64,000 bases of DNA, from NCBI RefSeq assembly GCF_012273895.1, contig NC_052115.1, forward strand, positions 1,364,001 through 1,428,000. Direction: 5' to 3'. Numbering within the stretch: position 1 is the stretch's first letter; every line of letters starts with the position of its first letter. Of this stretch, positions 21,201 through 27,800 are shown piece after piece. The position numbers and the translations under genes were made by a program. The notes beneath the pieces were generated by a model. That model ran no database searches. It was not told the origin of the DNA and worked only from the letters and a program-made list of their open reading frames with translations. Source of the DNA: Zerene cesonia (taxonomy: Eukaryota; Arthropoda; Insecta; Lepidoptera; Pieridae).

Positions 21201-23676
21201 TTTTCATCGAAAACGAAGGTGATTCTCAATTCGACTGTTTTCAATATGGTATTGTTGTTCGATAATTCCATGGGTTTTATTTTTTTCTACAAAAAAGGAG
21301 ATTCCAGATGAGATTAAATTTCCAGAGTCTAAAACGGGAACAAATGGCAACAATTCCCTATCAAATACATCACGTCAACCGGTTGGAAACCCACACTTAT
21401 TGAGAAACAAAACGAAAAAAACATACAATCAAATTAAGCATCTCCTCTGCTTTCGAGAACGTACCTTAAAAACATAATATAAAATCACAAATTATTTGAC
21501 AAATTTTACTTGTTTTTAATACCGTAAGAATGTTAATTCTTAAATTCAACTTCCTACAAACTATACAAAAGTGAAAATTTGCGAGTATGTATGTTTGTTT
21601 TAAATTATCTTCATTACTTACTACTACATATCAAAATCTATTGAATGAAGCAAAAAAATGTAATTTTTTTTTAAGTTGGGTGCCAAGTTCACATAGCCTT
21701 ATTTGTTACTTGTTTACATGATAACGACTGAATGGATTCCCTGAATGAAGTACCTTGTTCCCTATTGAAGTATGGGGTAGAAGATACATATTATGTTTCA
21801 CTGATCGATTTTGTTTTATAGACCAGTAGTTGATCAGCCTTCTGTGTCTTGCCAGATCAAGACATTTTTCTTTGTGGATCCCTACTGAAAATCCAATCCA
21901 GGACCCCGTTCTACAGTCACAGGCTAACCACTGCACGAGCAAGACGGTCAATATAAAATAACCTATAGAAATGTTTACGAAACAGGCCACAAGTCTAGTG
22001 TAGGCATCTTGTCTCAAATTGTACTTAATTTACTCTGTTAATTAGCTTTATTACTTATCACATCAACAAAAACTATCTGTTTATATGTCTACTTGATCTA
22101 TCAACATATATCTTTTTATTGCCTGCGGGTGAAACCAGGCAGCTCGTCTAGTTTTTAATAACAGTGGCTTTAATAATGGTAAAGATATTGTTCCCAGCCT
22201 TATGTTTGTTACAGGTGGTATAACTTCTTTCTCACCAATGCTTAACAATGCAGTGCATGTTGTAATGTATACATATTATTTACTCTCGCTGGAGGGAAGC
22301 CACACAGTCAAGGCTTATCTGATTAGGTATAAAAAATGGATTACCATAATGCAAATGGTGAGTATTGAACTATACACTATGTAATGTCTCTTTTAATAAT
22401 TTTTAAAACATTTATTATAAAAAGTTGTCTAGTTGTCAACATAACGTATGAGTGTTTAATCTGTAATTTATTAAATAATTTCTAACACCCTTTTATAACT
22501 TCACGAATTTGTTTGTATGTACCTGATTCCTTAAGACTTGATTTTAACTCACTTTAAACAAATAGATTTAATTCAATTTTTGTAAAAACCATCAAGGATC
22601 AATGATTATACAATAATATCCTGAGTTTATCTTATTATCCGGATGAGGAGTGTTATACATTCAGACATTAAAGACATTTAAACTTGATTTATTCAGTATA
22701 CTATGAGACAATTTAGTTGATTACATCATCGAGGCATGGTTATGTTTCTTTTTAAAGAACATTTTGATTCATTGTTGAGAAATTATTAGAAACAAATGAT
22801 AAGGATTTTAGTATAAAAAGTTGCTGCAAATAAAATGTTTAACAGCCGACTACATAGAATATCTACCAATTTACAAAATCTATACTCAGTTATGAATTAT
22901 TACATGCTAACAAGGAAATAACCACAATTTTCACCTTTTGGCACTATTATAAACCAGTCCTATAAAACATAATTAAATAAAATATTTAAATCAATGAATT
23001 TAATAAAATATTTTTATATTTGTTGCAGGTTCAATTCACAATAATGTTGATATACAGTGCTCAAGTGTTTCTACCAAGTTGTCCTGCATCACTTGGGGTC
23101 CCTCTTATGTATTTCCCCAATGTGTTCTTTGTATATTACATGTTTTTGAAGTTCTTCAAAGAGAACTACTTAAAGAAAATCAACAAGAACCATAAGCCCA
23201 ATGATAGCAAGATAGTGAATTAATAAATGTTGAAGAAATTGTTTTTTTTTTTTAAGAGATATATTTATAACGCAACTTTTGTGTTTTATTTTTATCAATA
23301 TTAGATTTCTTAAAAACCGGTATGAGAATAAGAATTGAAGAATAAAATAAATAAGACAAAAAAAAACTTCAAATTAGTTTGAAAGTTTTTAACAACTTGT
23401 AGATGTAACCTTTTGACCAACTCACACCTATGTAAACAATAGCAAATAAAGAACTTTAGCGTTTTCCAGAACTGTGTTTATCGGAATATTTTTACTATTG
23501 GATTCAAATCGGTTTACTGTTCGTAATATAAATACTCTAAAGATAATACTATAAACGTCACTAACCGTATAATATGAAAGCAACCCTGCATTCTCGTCCA
23601 GCACAAACCACCGGTACTGCCACCCCTTCATCACATTTGTCCATTTGCTCAATGATCCTTCCATCATGTTTAACAC
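138..23676 (-). CDS. OSBPL9: ORP9-type oxysterol-binding-protein-related protein, N-terminal part (exons 1-7)
   Basis: Lipid-transfer protein of the OSBP-related family; ORP9-type members act at ER-Golgi/endosome contacts and exchange phosphoinositides and sterols. Seven exons join in frame: 23676-23566, 4831-4703, 3088-2909, 2260-2183, 1780-1730, 934-865 and 239-138, giving about 240 residues. Residues ~5-105 form a PH domain beginning MEGSLSKWTNVMKGWQYRWF and containing IDDEDDSTFTITVDHKTFHF, which from memory is nearly identical to vertebrate ORP9 and clearly unlike ORP10/11. A helical segment follows (EADAYLQIMIELVN, then AMLDNIKHSIVLLQIAK), then NTVNPVNGVYQ, also ORP9-like. The ORD with its EQVSHHPP-type signature lies left of position 1, so the gene is cut by the window edge, not truncated biologically. 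The start MLNMMEGS matches the usual N-terminus; the second or third Met is possible. Intron 1 is 18.7 kb and contains the antisense elongase gene. Confidence 0.95.
352..520 (-). repeat. CTTCGCCCGTGGTACAT-family fragment
   Basis: Reverse orientation; shares CTCAGGAACTACTGGTCCGA and GATTTGAAAAATTATTTCAG with the copies at 55.9 and 58 kb. Confidence 0.55.
865..934 (-). CDS. OSBPL9: ORP9-like exon 6
   Basis: 70 nt, NTVNPVNGVYQGPTNPSQAH and IKE plus one base. Acceptor TTTCAG|AAT (phase 0), donor GAAG|GTAAAT (phase 1). An interspersed repeat begins only 21 bp upstream of its acceptor. Confidence 0.88.
955..1156 (+). repeat. CTAGCTGCG-type interspersed repeat, copy 1
   Basis: Begins CTAGCTGCGTCCCGCGGTTT and ends near TATTATATTAGTAGGAT; shares the middle TTTTTGCGTGAAAGAGCAAC with the other copies. 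Class unresolved (SINE, LINE tail or Helitron-like). Confidence 0.75.
1157..1312 (+). repeat. AAGCGACTTTG-family repeat fragment
   Basis: Shares AAATCTGTTG and GGCGGAAAGCGACTTTGTTT with copies at 48.7, 56.1 and 58.3 kb. Confidence 0.5.
1410..1641 (+). repeat. CTTCGCCCGTGGTACAT-family copy
   Basis: CTAGCTGTTTGCCCTGGCTT, CACCCGTGGTACAT and GTCCAGTAGTTTTTGAGCGC mark it. Confidence 0.6.
1730..1780 (-). CDS. OSBPL9: ORP9-like exon 5 (17-codon micro-exon)
   Basis: 51 nt encoding AMLDNIKHSIVLLQIAK. Acceptor TTGCAG|GCA, donor AAG|GTGAGT. The peptide matches the post-PH segment of ORP9-type proteins closely, although the exon is far too short for an ORF scan. Confidence 0.9.
1850..1892. repeat. Purine-rich GAAA microsatellite
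   Basis: Tandem AAAGAAAGAAAG and AAGAAGAAAG units in ORP intron 4, next to exon 5. Confidence 0.7.
2011..2072 (+). other. tRNA-like 3' half (serine-type) with T-run
   Basis: A long variable-arm-like stem (CGGGG/CCCCG), a TΨC arm GTGGGTTCGAATCCCAT and a T-run terminator at 2063-2070 resemble the 3' half of a tRNA-Ser. No matching D arm, anticodon arm or 5' acceptor strand is seen, so this is a truncated copy or SINE head, not a gene. It lies in intron 4 of the ORP gene. Confidence 0.45.
2183..2260 (-). CDS. OSBPL9: ORP9-like exon 4
   Basis: 26 codons, KLNIRVSELTEPHEKSRAQV to LDHAN. Acceptor CCTTACAG|AAA, donor AAC|GTATGT, both phase 0, continuous with exons 3 and 5. Confidence 0.88.
2909..3088 (-). 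CDS. OSBPL9: ORP9-like exon 3 (PH domain C-terminal helix)
   Basis: 60 codons starting ARDGSERERWVRALEDTI, the C-terminal PH helix with its conserved Trp, and ending EADAYLQIMIELVN. Acceptor CCACAG|GCC, donor AAT|GTGAGT. The middle (HGRRERWSRCVPAPAHRHGD) is GC-rich and unlike the vertebrate linker as I remember it. Confidence 0.93.
4703..4831 (-). CDS. OSBPL9: ORP9-like exon 2 (PH domain core)
   Basis: 43 codons, SKEKMTRGVRRGCVRL to HKTFHFQ. Acceptor TTTCCAG|TCA, donor CAG|GTAAAT, both phase 0. The basic patch RRGCVRLR and the DDEDDSTFTITV strand are typical of this PH domain. Confidence 0.95.
4911..5432. repeat. GC-rich element with hairpin array, possible solo LTR
   Basis: Bounded by TGGTGTA (4911) and its complement TACACCA (5426). 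Inside are three copies of ACCGCCGGAG (5056, 5108, 5185) and six short stem-loops between 4980 and 5212. GC content contrasts sharply with the flanks. No target-site duplication was recognised, so the LTR reading is tentative. It sits just upstream of ORP exon 2. Confidence 0.35.
5594..5910 (-). repeat. tRNA-headed SINE, near full length
   Basis: Reading the minus strand: A-box-like TGGCTCAGTGGTGAGAACC, B-box GGTTCGAGACC, an unrelated body, then a GAT-repeat tail (plus-strand CATCATCAT at 5599-5620). Internal Pol III promoter elements identify it as a tRNA-derived SINE. Confidence 0.8.
6350..6545 (+). repeat. CTAGCTGCG-type interspersed repeat, copy 2
   Basis: CTAGCTGCGCCCTGCGGTTT to TTATAATATTAG, full length. 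Confidence 0.75.
6889..6971. repeat. Perfect 24-bp inverted repeat, 35-nt loop
   Basis: Arms 6889-6912 and 6948-6971 are exact complements (first ten AACTTTCTTT, last ten AAAGAAAGTT). AT-rich hairpin in intron 1 of the ORP gene; likely MITE relic or RNA hairpin. Confidence 0.8.
8405..8549 (+). promoter_or_regulatory. Possible elongase promoter and 5'UTR
   Basis: A TATATATA stretch near 8408-8415 lies 25-30 bp before a weak initiator-like TTCAAC at ~8440. The ATG follows about 110 nt later. Positional reasoning only. Confidence 0.3.
8550..8598 (+). CDS. Elongase exon 1
   Basis: Encodes MEAISRGYHVLFFEKA plus one base, donor GCAG|GTAATA in phase 1. Joined to exon 2 it reads ...FFEKADPRVKDW, the expected start of an insect ELOVL. 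At 49 nt it is too short for ORF scans. Confidence 0.9.
8550..23223 (+). CDS. ELOVL-family very-long-chain fatty-acid elongase, complete, five exons
   Basis: ER membrane 3-ketoacyl-CoA synthase: condenses malonyl-CoA with an acyl-CoA, the first step of fatty-acid elongation. Exons 8550-8598, 11619-11809, 14599-14842, 22215-22357 and 23029-23223 join in phase to 273 residues, a normal family length. All family motifs are intact: DPRVKDW (17-23), KMIELFDT (119-126), histidine box HVYHH (142-146), NAVHVVMYTYY (173-183) and TIMQMVQ (205-211, spanning the last splice). Hydrophobic segments fit the usual seven-pass topology. The C-terminus KIVN is not a canonical KKxx ER signal. The start is the only Met of exon 1 in good context (ACATAATGG). 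The gene lies wholly inside intron 1 of the ORP9-like gene on the opposite strand. Substrate range cannot be told from sequence; insect paralogues serve hydrocarbons, pheromones or spermatogenesis. Confidence 0.97.
8599..11618 (+). other. Elongase intron 1
   Basis: 3.0 kb, AT-rich. Apart from the doubtful frame at 11133-11330 I see no exon, RNA gene or repeat family member. Confidence 0.6.
11133..11330 (+). pseudogene. Possible coding remnant in elongase intron 1
   Basis: 65 codons open between stops, containing TQADRPDIDLADKHSLVKGA and NIGAEIVGGFVTKESL. The composition is balanced and protein-like, but the first ATG is well inside the frame and the opposite strand is open too, so chance is a real alternative. 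No family recognised. Confidence 0.2.
11619..11809 (+). CDS. Elongase exon 2 (first transmembrane segments)
   Basis: Residues 17-80, DPRVKDWLLMTSPWPVFFII to NSIVTWG. Acceptor CGCACAG|AT (phase 1), donor GGG|GTAAGT (phase 0). Contains the conserved LPKYMKNRKAYELR loop. Confidence 0.96.
12253..12402. mobile_element. MITE-like palindromic element, copy A (degraded)
   Basis: Shares TTTCTTGTGTTTGATTTTAC and GCGAGTATTAT at the left and TTTTTTAATTTCTAAAAG at the right with 62626-62832; the core contains CATGACCACGCTCGCTG. The left inverted arm is mostly lost. Confidence 0.6.
12660..12869 (-). repeat. CTAGCTGCG-type interspersed repeat, copy 3
   Basis: Reverse orientation, CCTACTAATATT to GCGGGGCGCAGCTAG, with a GT microsatellite at 12700-12716 inside. 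Confidence 0.75.
13263..13482 (-). repeat. Diverged short interspersed repeat
   Basis: Begins TAATATTATAAATGCGAAAG like the 3' ends of the families above and continues ACCGATTGGAATGAAATTTG, then an otherwise unshared body. Confidence 0.45.
14599..14842 (+). CDS. Elongase exon 3 (histidine box)
   Basis: Residues 81-161 plus one base, IMTSGWTTTYHFGC to VKYVG. Carries KMIELFDT and HVYHH, the catalytic core. Acceptor TTCCTCAG|ATA, donor GGAG|GTAAGC (phase 1). Confidence 0.97.
15375..15512 (-). repeat. Diverged fragment of the same tRNA-headed SINE
   Basis: Shares the body (TTATGAGAGTTCAGGCCATA and GTCACATGTCGTCAAACTTT) with 5594-5910; the head is missing. Confidence 0.6.
16740..16790. promoter_or_regulatory. 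Perfect CRE beside a TATATATA box
   Basis: TGACGTCA at 16780-16787, TATATATA at 16743-16750 and another half-site TGACGTAT just before it (from 16739). The pattern is read by eye; function unknown. Confidence 0.3.
17451..17636 (+). repeat. Retroposon 3'-end repeat (GGTCAAGCCGTTTCGGAGGA type)
   Basis: CTAGCTGCACCCGGCAAACG, AATCGGTCAAGCCGTTTCGG and ACGAGAATTTTATGTATTAG: a repeat tail common in insect non-LTR elements. Confidence 0.6.
18051..18219 (+). repeat. CTTCGCCCGTGGTACAT-family copy, diverged
   Basis: GTCCGCCCCGGATTCGCCCA at the left, CTCTTCAGCTTACATTATTA at the right. Confidence 0.55.
18479..18659 (-). repeat. CTAGCTGCG-type interspersed repeat, copy 4
   Basis: Reverse orientation, TCCTACTAATATTATAAATG to CGCGGGGCGCACCTAGT. 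Confidence 0.75.
19789..19985 (-). repeat. CTAGCTGCG-type interspersed repeat, copy 5
   Basis: Reverse orientation. The left end is preceded by a short CTATC tandem repeat (19773-19790). Confidence 0.75.
22215..22357 (+). CDS. Elongase exon 4
   Basis: Residues 162-209, GGITSFSPMLNNAVHVVMYT to ITIMQM. Acceptor TTACAG|GT (phase 1), donor ATG|GTGAGT (phase 0). Confidence 0.96.
23029..23223 (+). CDS. Elongase exon 5 (C-terminus)
   Basis: Residues 210-273, VQFTIMLIYSAQVFLPSC to NDSKIVN then TAA. Acceptor TTGCAG|GTT. Two final hydrophobic segments and a lysine-rich cytosolic tail. Confidence 0.97.
   Translation, partial: VQFTIMLIYSAQVFLPSCPASLGVPLMYFPNVFFVYYMFLKFFKENYLKKINKNHKPNDSKIVN
23222..23346 (+). 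terminator. Elongase polyadenylation signals
   Basis: AATAAA at 23222-23227 overlaps the stop region and a second lies at 23341-23346, followed by A-rich sequence. The second would put the mRNA end about 200 bp from exon 1 of the antisense ORP gene. Confidence 0.5.
23566..23676 (-). CDS. OSBPL9: ORP9-like exon 1 (start codon, PH domain strand 1-3)
   Basis: 37 codons from ATG to ...AGLLSYYT, then donor ACG|GTTAGT in phase 0. The W-T-N-V-M-K-G-W-Q-Y-R-W motif is diagnostic for the ORP9 PH domain. Confidence 0.95.
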
Positions 23677-23790
23677 AAAAATAAACTTATAAAATCATGA
23701 AAAATAAAGACGAAGAATTTTACACAGCGACAACTATCCCACCACCACCACAATAATCCATATGTTTGACGTTTACTGACAGTGTTCCAA
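23677..23790 (-). promoter_or_regulatory. ORP9-like 5'UTR and core promoter with initiator
   Basis: An arthropod-type initiator TCAGT reads on the minus strand at 23779-23775, about 100 nt upstream of the start codon. No TATA box is seen at -30. The initiator is placed by consensus only. Confidence 0.4.
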
Positions 23791-23829
23791 TATGTAAAAA
23801 TAAACATAGCTAGCAATCTGTCATTCTAA

Positions 23830-24240
23830 TGAGCACAGATAATTAAAGTGATTCAATAATATATTGCTTTCAAATAAAATGACAATAAAAATGATTTTAA
23901 AAGATCAAGAAGTGGTTTTGAAAACTATAAATGAACTACAGATATTCGAAGTGTATTAAATAATTCAAGATTCACCGATTTACATAACAAAGGGAAGGGA
24001 TGTATAAATTAATTAATGGGTCTTGAACTTGAGCAAATGGGTATAATATCACCTATATGCACAAAATACGCCCTGTGACTTAAATAGTTTTGGCTTAATC
24101 ATCCTAAAATAATAGAACACAATCTGTGTAATGATTTTTTCTCTTAATGGTGTCGTTTCAGTGCCATTCAAAGTAATTCAATCACATTATGGGCCTTAGT
24201 ATTAAAGATAGTGAAATAAAAAATAATAATTGCAACGTCC
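23830..24240. other. Spacer between the ORP promoter and the 3' end of the P/Q-rich gene
   Basis: AT-rich; no exon, RNA gene or repeat recognised. It would have to hold upstream control elements of the ORP gene. Confidence 0.5.
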
Positions 24241-24350
24241 TTTATTATTTTTCCCTATATAATTATGTTTTTGATTTATAGACACAGCTTTCTAAAATAA
24301 AATTACATTTCATTTTTTGATAATACAATAGTTAATGTAAATCAATGGAT

Positions 24351-24356
24351 TTTATT
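24351..24356 (-). terminator. Likely polyadenylation signal of the P/Q-rich gene
   Basis: TTTATT on the plus strand (AATAAA on the coding strand) about 200 nt past the stop. A second copy is at 24241-24246. Confidence 0.4.
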
Positions 24357-24554
24357 AGGTATTGAACCGGCAACAATATCTTATATGTTTTCGAAATAAA
24401 AAACAAAGTGTCATTAAGTTTGTTTTAATATAATACAACTCGATTATCACTTTTGTAAAAAAGTTACGACTAAGTACAAAACATCACGTCGTTATAATTT
24501 AGTAATACTAACTCTATACTATTTACAAATATCAGTCTTCGCGACTGGAATGCA

Positions 24555-24894
24555 TCAGGTTCTTTGTCTTCTCAATTCCCTTCCTCGCTTCGTTTTACTG
24601 TAGCCAGATGAAATGGATAGTTGGTTTCTATTTTGATCTAAACTTAAGCCCGAAATATCTACAAACAATGGCACATTTTCAGAACCTTCAGCGTCTAATT
24701 CACTCTTAGAATCTTTCTTGAAGTCTTCGGGTGTGCCTTCCCCTTCAATAGCCAGTTTTTCTATGTCCTTGCTAAGAGAGTTGTTCTCGGCAGCTTCGAC
24801 GAAAGCGTTAGAGAGCTCGCCACTTAGCTTATTGATGTTGCCTGATGCTATGTCGTACATGAAGATTTCTTTCTCTTCTTTGGGGTCTTCGCTC
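24555..24894 (-). CDS. Terminal exon of the P/Q-rich secreted protein
   Basis: Acceptor TTTAAAG|G supplies the last base of the split Glu codon, then SEDPKEEKEIFMYDIASGNI to GRELRRQRT and stop. Acidic with a basic last 15 residues. Confidence 0.9.
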
Positions 24895-27800
24895 CTTTAA
24901 AGAAATAAAAAGAATGATTGAGATTTTTCAAAGCAAAATACCTGACTGTTTATGCTCGAAGGATGGAATAGAGAGAAGAGACGGGAGGATATATTTCTTT
25001 TGCCTACATAATTGTATAAGTGAAGGCTTACCTGTTTTGCAACTATCCTCTACGATTCTTTGTGTTATAATATACTTGATTCATTGAAAGGTTAAAGAGA
25101 TTGTTGGCCATATTATCAAATTGATGTAAAACACTTATTGATTGTCCATAAAAGTTATGACCCGTGTTCTTTGTTTAAAATAAAGAGCTCAATATGAAAT
25201 ACTAAAATATTGCCCCCGCAAAAAAAAAAAAAACAAAATGTATTAATTAATATTAACAGAAAAGTGGGTTAAACATTTAAAATATTTACTTACTCGGTTA
25301 CGAGAAGAACAACTGATTGCTGGTCGGTCTCGGTTTTCTTTTCAACATCAAGCCACTTTTCAAAATTATCCCTAGTTGGTCGTTTTAAAAGATTGTGAAG
25401 ACTATCTCCAGCAATAAATTGAATTCCTTTCAAGCTATCTCCAGCAGCACGTTCAGCTCGACTGTGGTCATCATTAATAGCTTTAGTTTCTACCGGAGCC
25501 AGTACAACCACTGAGGTTACTTTCCTTCCTTTTATTACATCTGGTAATGGGAATTGATTTCCGCTTACTTTTAATGGCAAATATCTGTTGTATTTCTTGT
25601 CATTTAAAGCGACAGGATCAACTTGAGTCGCATCTTCCTTAACATATTGATTGGCGATTTCTTGACCCTCTGGTGTATTGGGATTAAAATGAACAACTTT
25701 CATTTCAACTTGATTTTTGTGGGAAGGTGGAGCAACAATGGTTTCAACGTTTTCAGATGCTGATATGTCTTGGTCATCATCAATGTCGGAGTCATCAATT
25801 CTTGATTCAATTTTATCTCCATTTGGCGCTACAATTATTGGTCTATGTTCACTGCCCGCAAGTTGTTGACCACCACCGGCACTAAAGAAGTTAGCTAATT
25901 GATCTGGTGGCAGAGACTCTAAGGGTGTTTCACCGACTTTGTCATAATCAAGAACACTGATATCGGCATTATCTAAAATGCCGGATGATATCAGTTGTTG
26001 ACGTAGATCATCGGGAACTTCATCAGGGAGTTCTATAGCTGGCTTCTTCTTGTCTTCTTTCTTTGTTTCAGGTGCTTGACTAATACTGTTAACTGTTGTT
26101 GAGCCATACTTTTGTGTAGTTGGTTTAATTTCTACAGTTCTAGCAGTCGATTGATAATAAGGTGGTGAAGATGTACTTGAAACATATGATGGCTGAGGAC
26201 GTGATCTTTCTTGAACATATTGAGGGGATGGGGAACTGGGTTGCAGTTGAGAATATTGATTATAGTTATTTTCATATTGATTTCTTTGTTGTTGCTGCTG
26301 TTGTTGCAGATGGTGTTGTTGGAATACTAATTGATTCTGAAGGCGTTGGATCTCCTCTTGTTGCTTACGCACATTTTGAGCCAATTGTTGTCGCACTTCT
26401 TCTTGCTCAGCATTTAAGTACTGTTGTTGGTTTTGTTCTTGTTGCTGTTGCTGCTGCTGTTCTTGTTGATGTTGATGCTGAAGTTGTTGCCTTTGATGCT
26501 CATGTTGTTGACGCAGCTCTTGCTGTTGCTTTTGTTGCTGATATTGTTGTTCGTCATGTTGCTCTTGTTGTACATGGCTTTGTTGTTGTACTTGTACTTG
26601 CTGTTGCACATGCTGCTGAGAGTATTGTTGTTGAGGATAATTTGACGTCGGTGATGGTTGATTAATTCCTACAAACCCACTGTAGTTAGGTTGTGCAGTG
26701 GGATCATTAACAGTTATATGCTGTTCATATTTAGATATAGCTGGCACTAACTCGCCATCTTTCGGAACAAATTGGGCAACGTTTTGATCATGGATAGTTT
26801 GTAATCCTTGTGGCCTATCCGAAAAGCTAGATTGTTGGGGGTTTGGAGATGGTTGAGGATGGAAACTAAATAGAGGCGGGGATGATGGTTGGGGTAGGAA
26901 TTGAGTTTGAGGTATCGATGATGGGGAAGGTGAAATGGCGTTATGACTTGAAAATGTGTTTTGATTGTCAATAGAAGGTCCTGGCGGAGATGGTCTTAAT
27001 GTTTGAGGTCCTTGGTGGAAACTAAAATGTTGTTGAGGTTGACGTTGGAACGGTGGACGATGGCTTTCAATTTGTGGTGGAGCGGGCTTTAAGTTGAAGA
27101 ATGGAGATCTAGTAGGAGTAGCGGCAAAGCCTGGTTTACTTGAAGTATCAAAATGTTGAGGTGGGCGTTGTTGTGGTAATTGCTGATTGTATGGGATGAG
27201 TTGTTGAGGACGATCGTTAAAAATTATTGGATTGGAATTGACCGGCTTAGATCCTATATTGAAAGTCTGTGATTGTTTTGGTGGTTGTGTTTTTTGAGCT
27301 TCTACTTGATCTGTTGTTATCGTGTGATAGTTTTCTTGAAGATATTTAGCTTCGTCGAAATATGCTGGAGGCTGTGGATGGAATGGTCTCTGCGGTCCAG
27401 GTCGGAAATTTGTTCTGGAAGGGTTATTATAATGTTGCCGTTGTGGAAAAGGTGGGGCATTGTTGGGCCTAGGTTGGAATGCTGGAGGATTGCTAGGTCT
27501 TGATATCGTTGGAAGAAGAGGACCTATTGGCCCAGGAATTGAAGGTCCGGAGCCCGAAAAATGACCAGCTGGTGCCGATAGGCCTGAAAATGAAGGCGGG
27601 CGGTTTGGTGGGGAAGATCCGAAGGAAGGCTGACTTTGCCGGTGTATTTGTGATTCTTGTTTGAATTGTACTAATGGTGGTCTTTGTCTTGGCAATTGCG
27701 GTTCTTGACTTAAATACGGTTGTTGGAATTGGATGCGGCTCTGAGTATTATGTCCTGCTTGATAATTATGTTGAGCAGACGCTATTTGCCTTTGATCCTG

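Larger units (their letters stand above)
14843..22214 (+). other. Elongase intron 3
   Basis: 7.4 kb with a SINE fragment (15.4 kb), a retroposon tail (17.5 kb), repeats at 18.05, 18.5 and 19.8 kb, and a promoter-like patch with a perfect CRE at 16740-16790. Nothing else recognised. Confidence 0.6.

Noticed and set aside
26162..26665. Long frames opposite the Gln-rich exon (val/leu/ala-rich or asn/ser-rich translations)
   Set aside because: They are frame-shifted or antisense readings of CAA/CAG-rich codons; the composition is an artefact and the sense frame is clearly coding.
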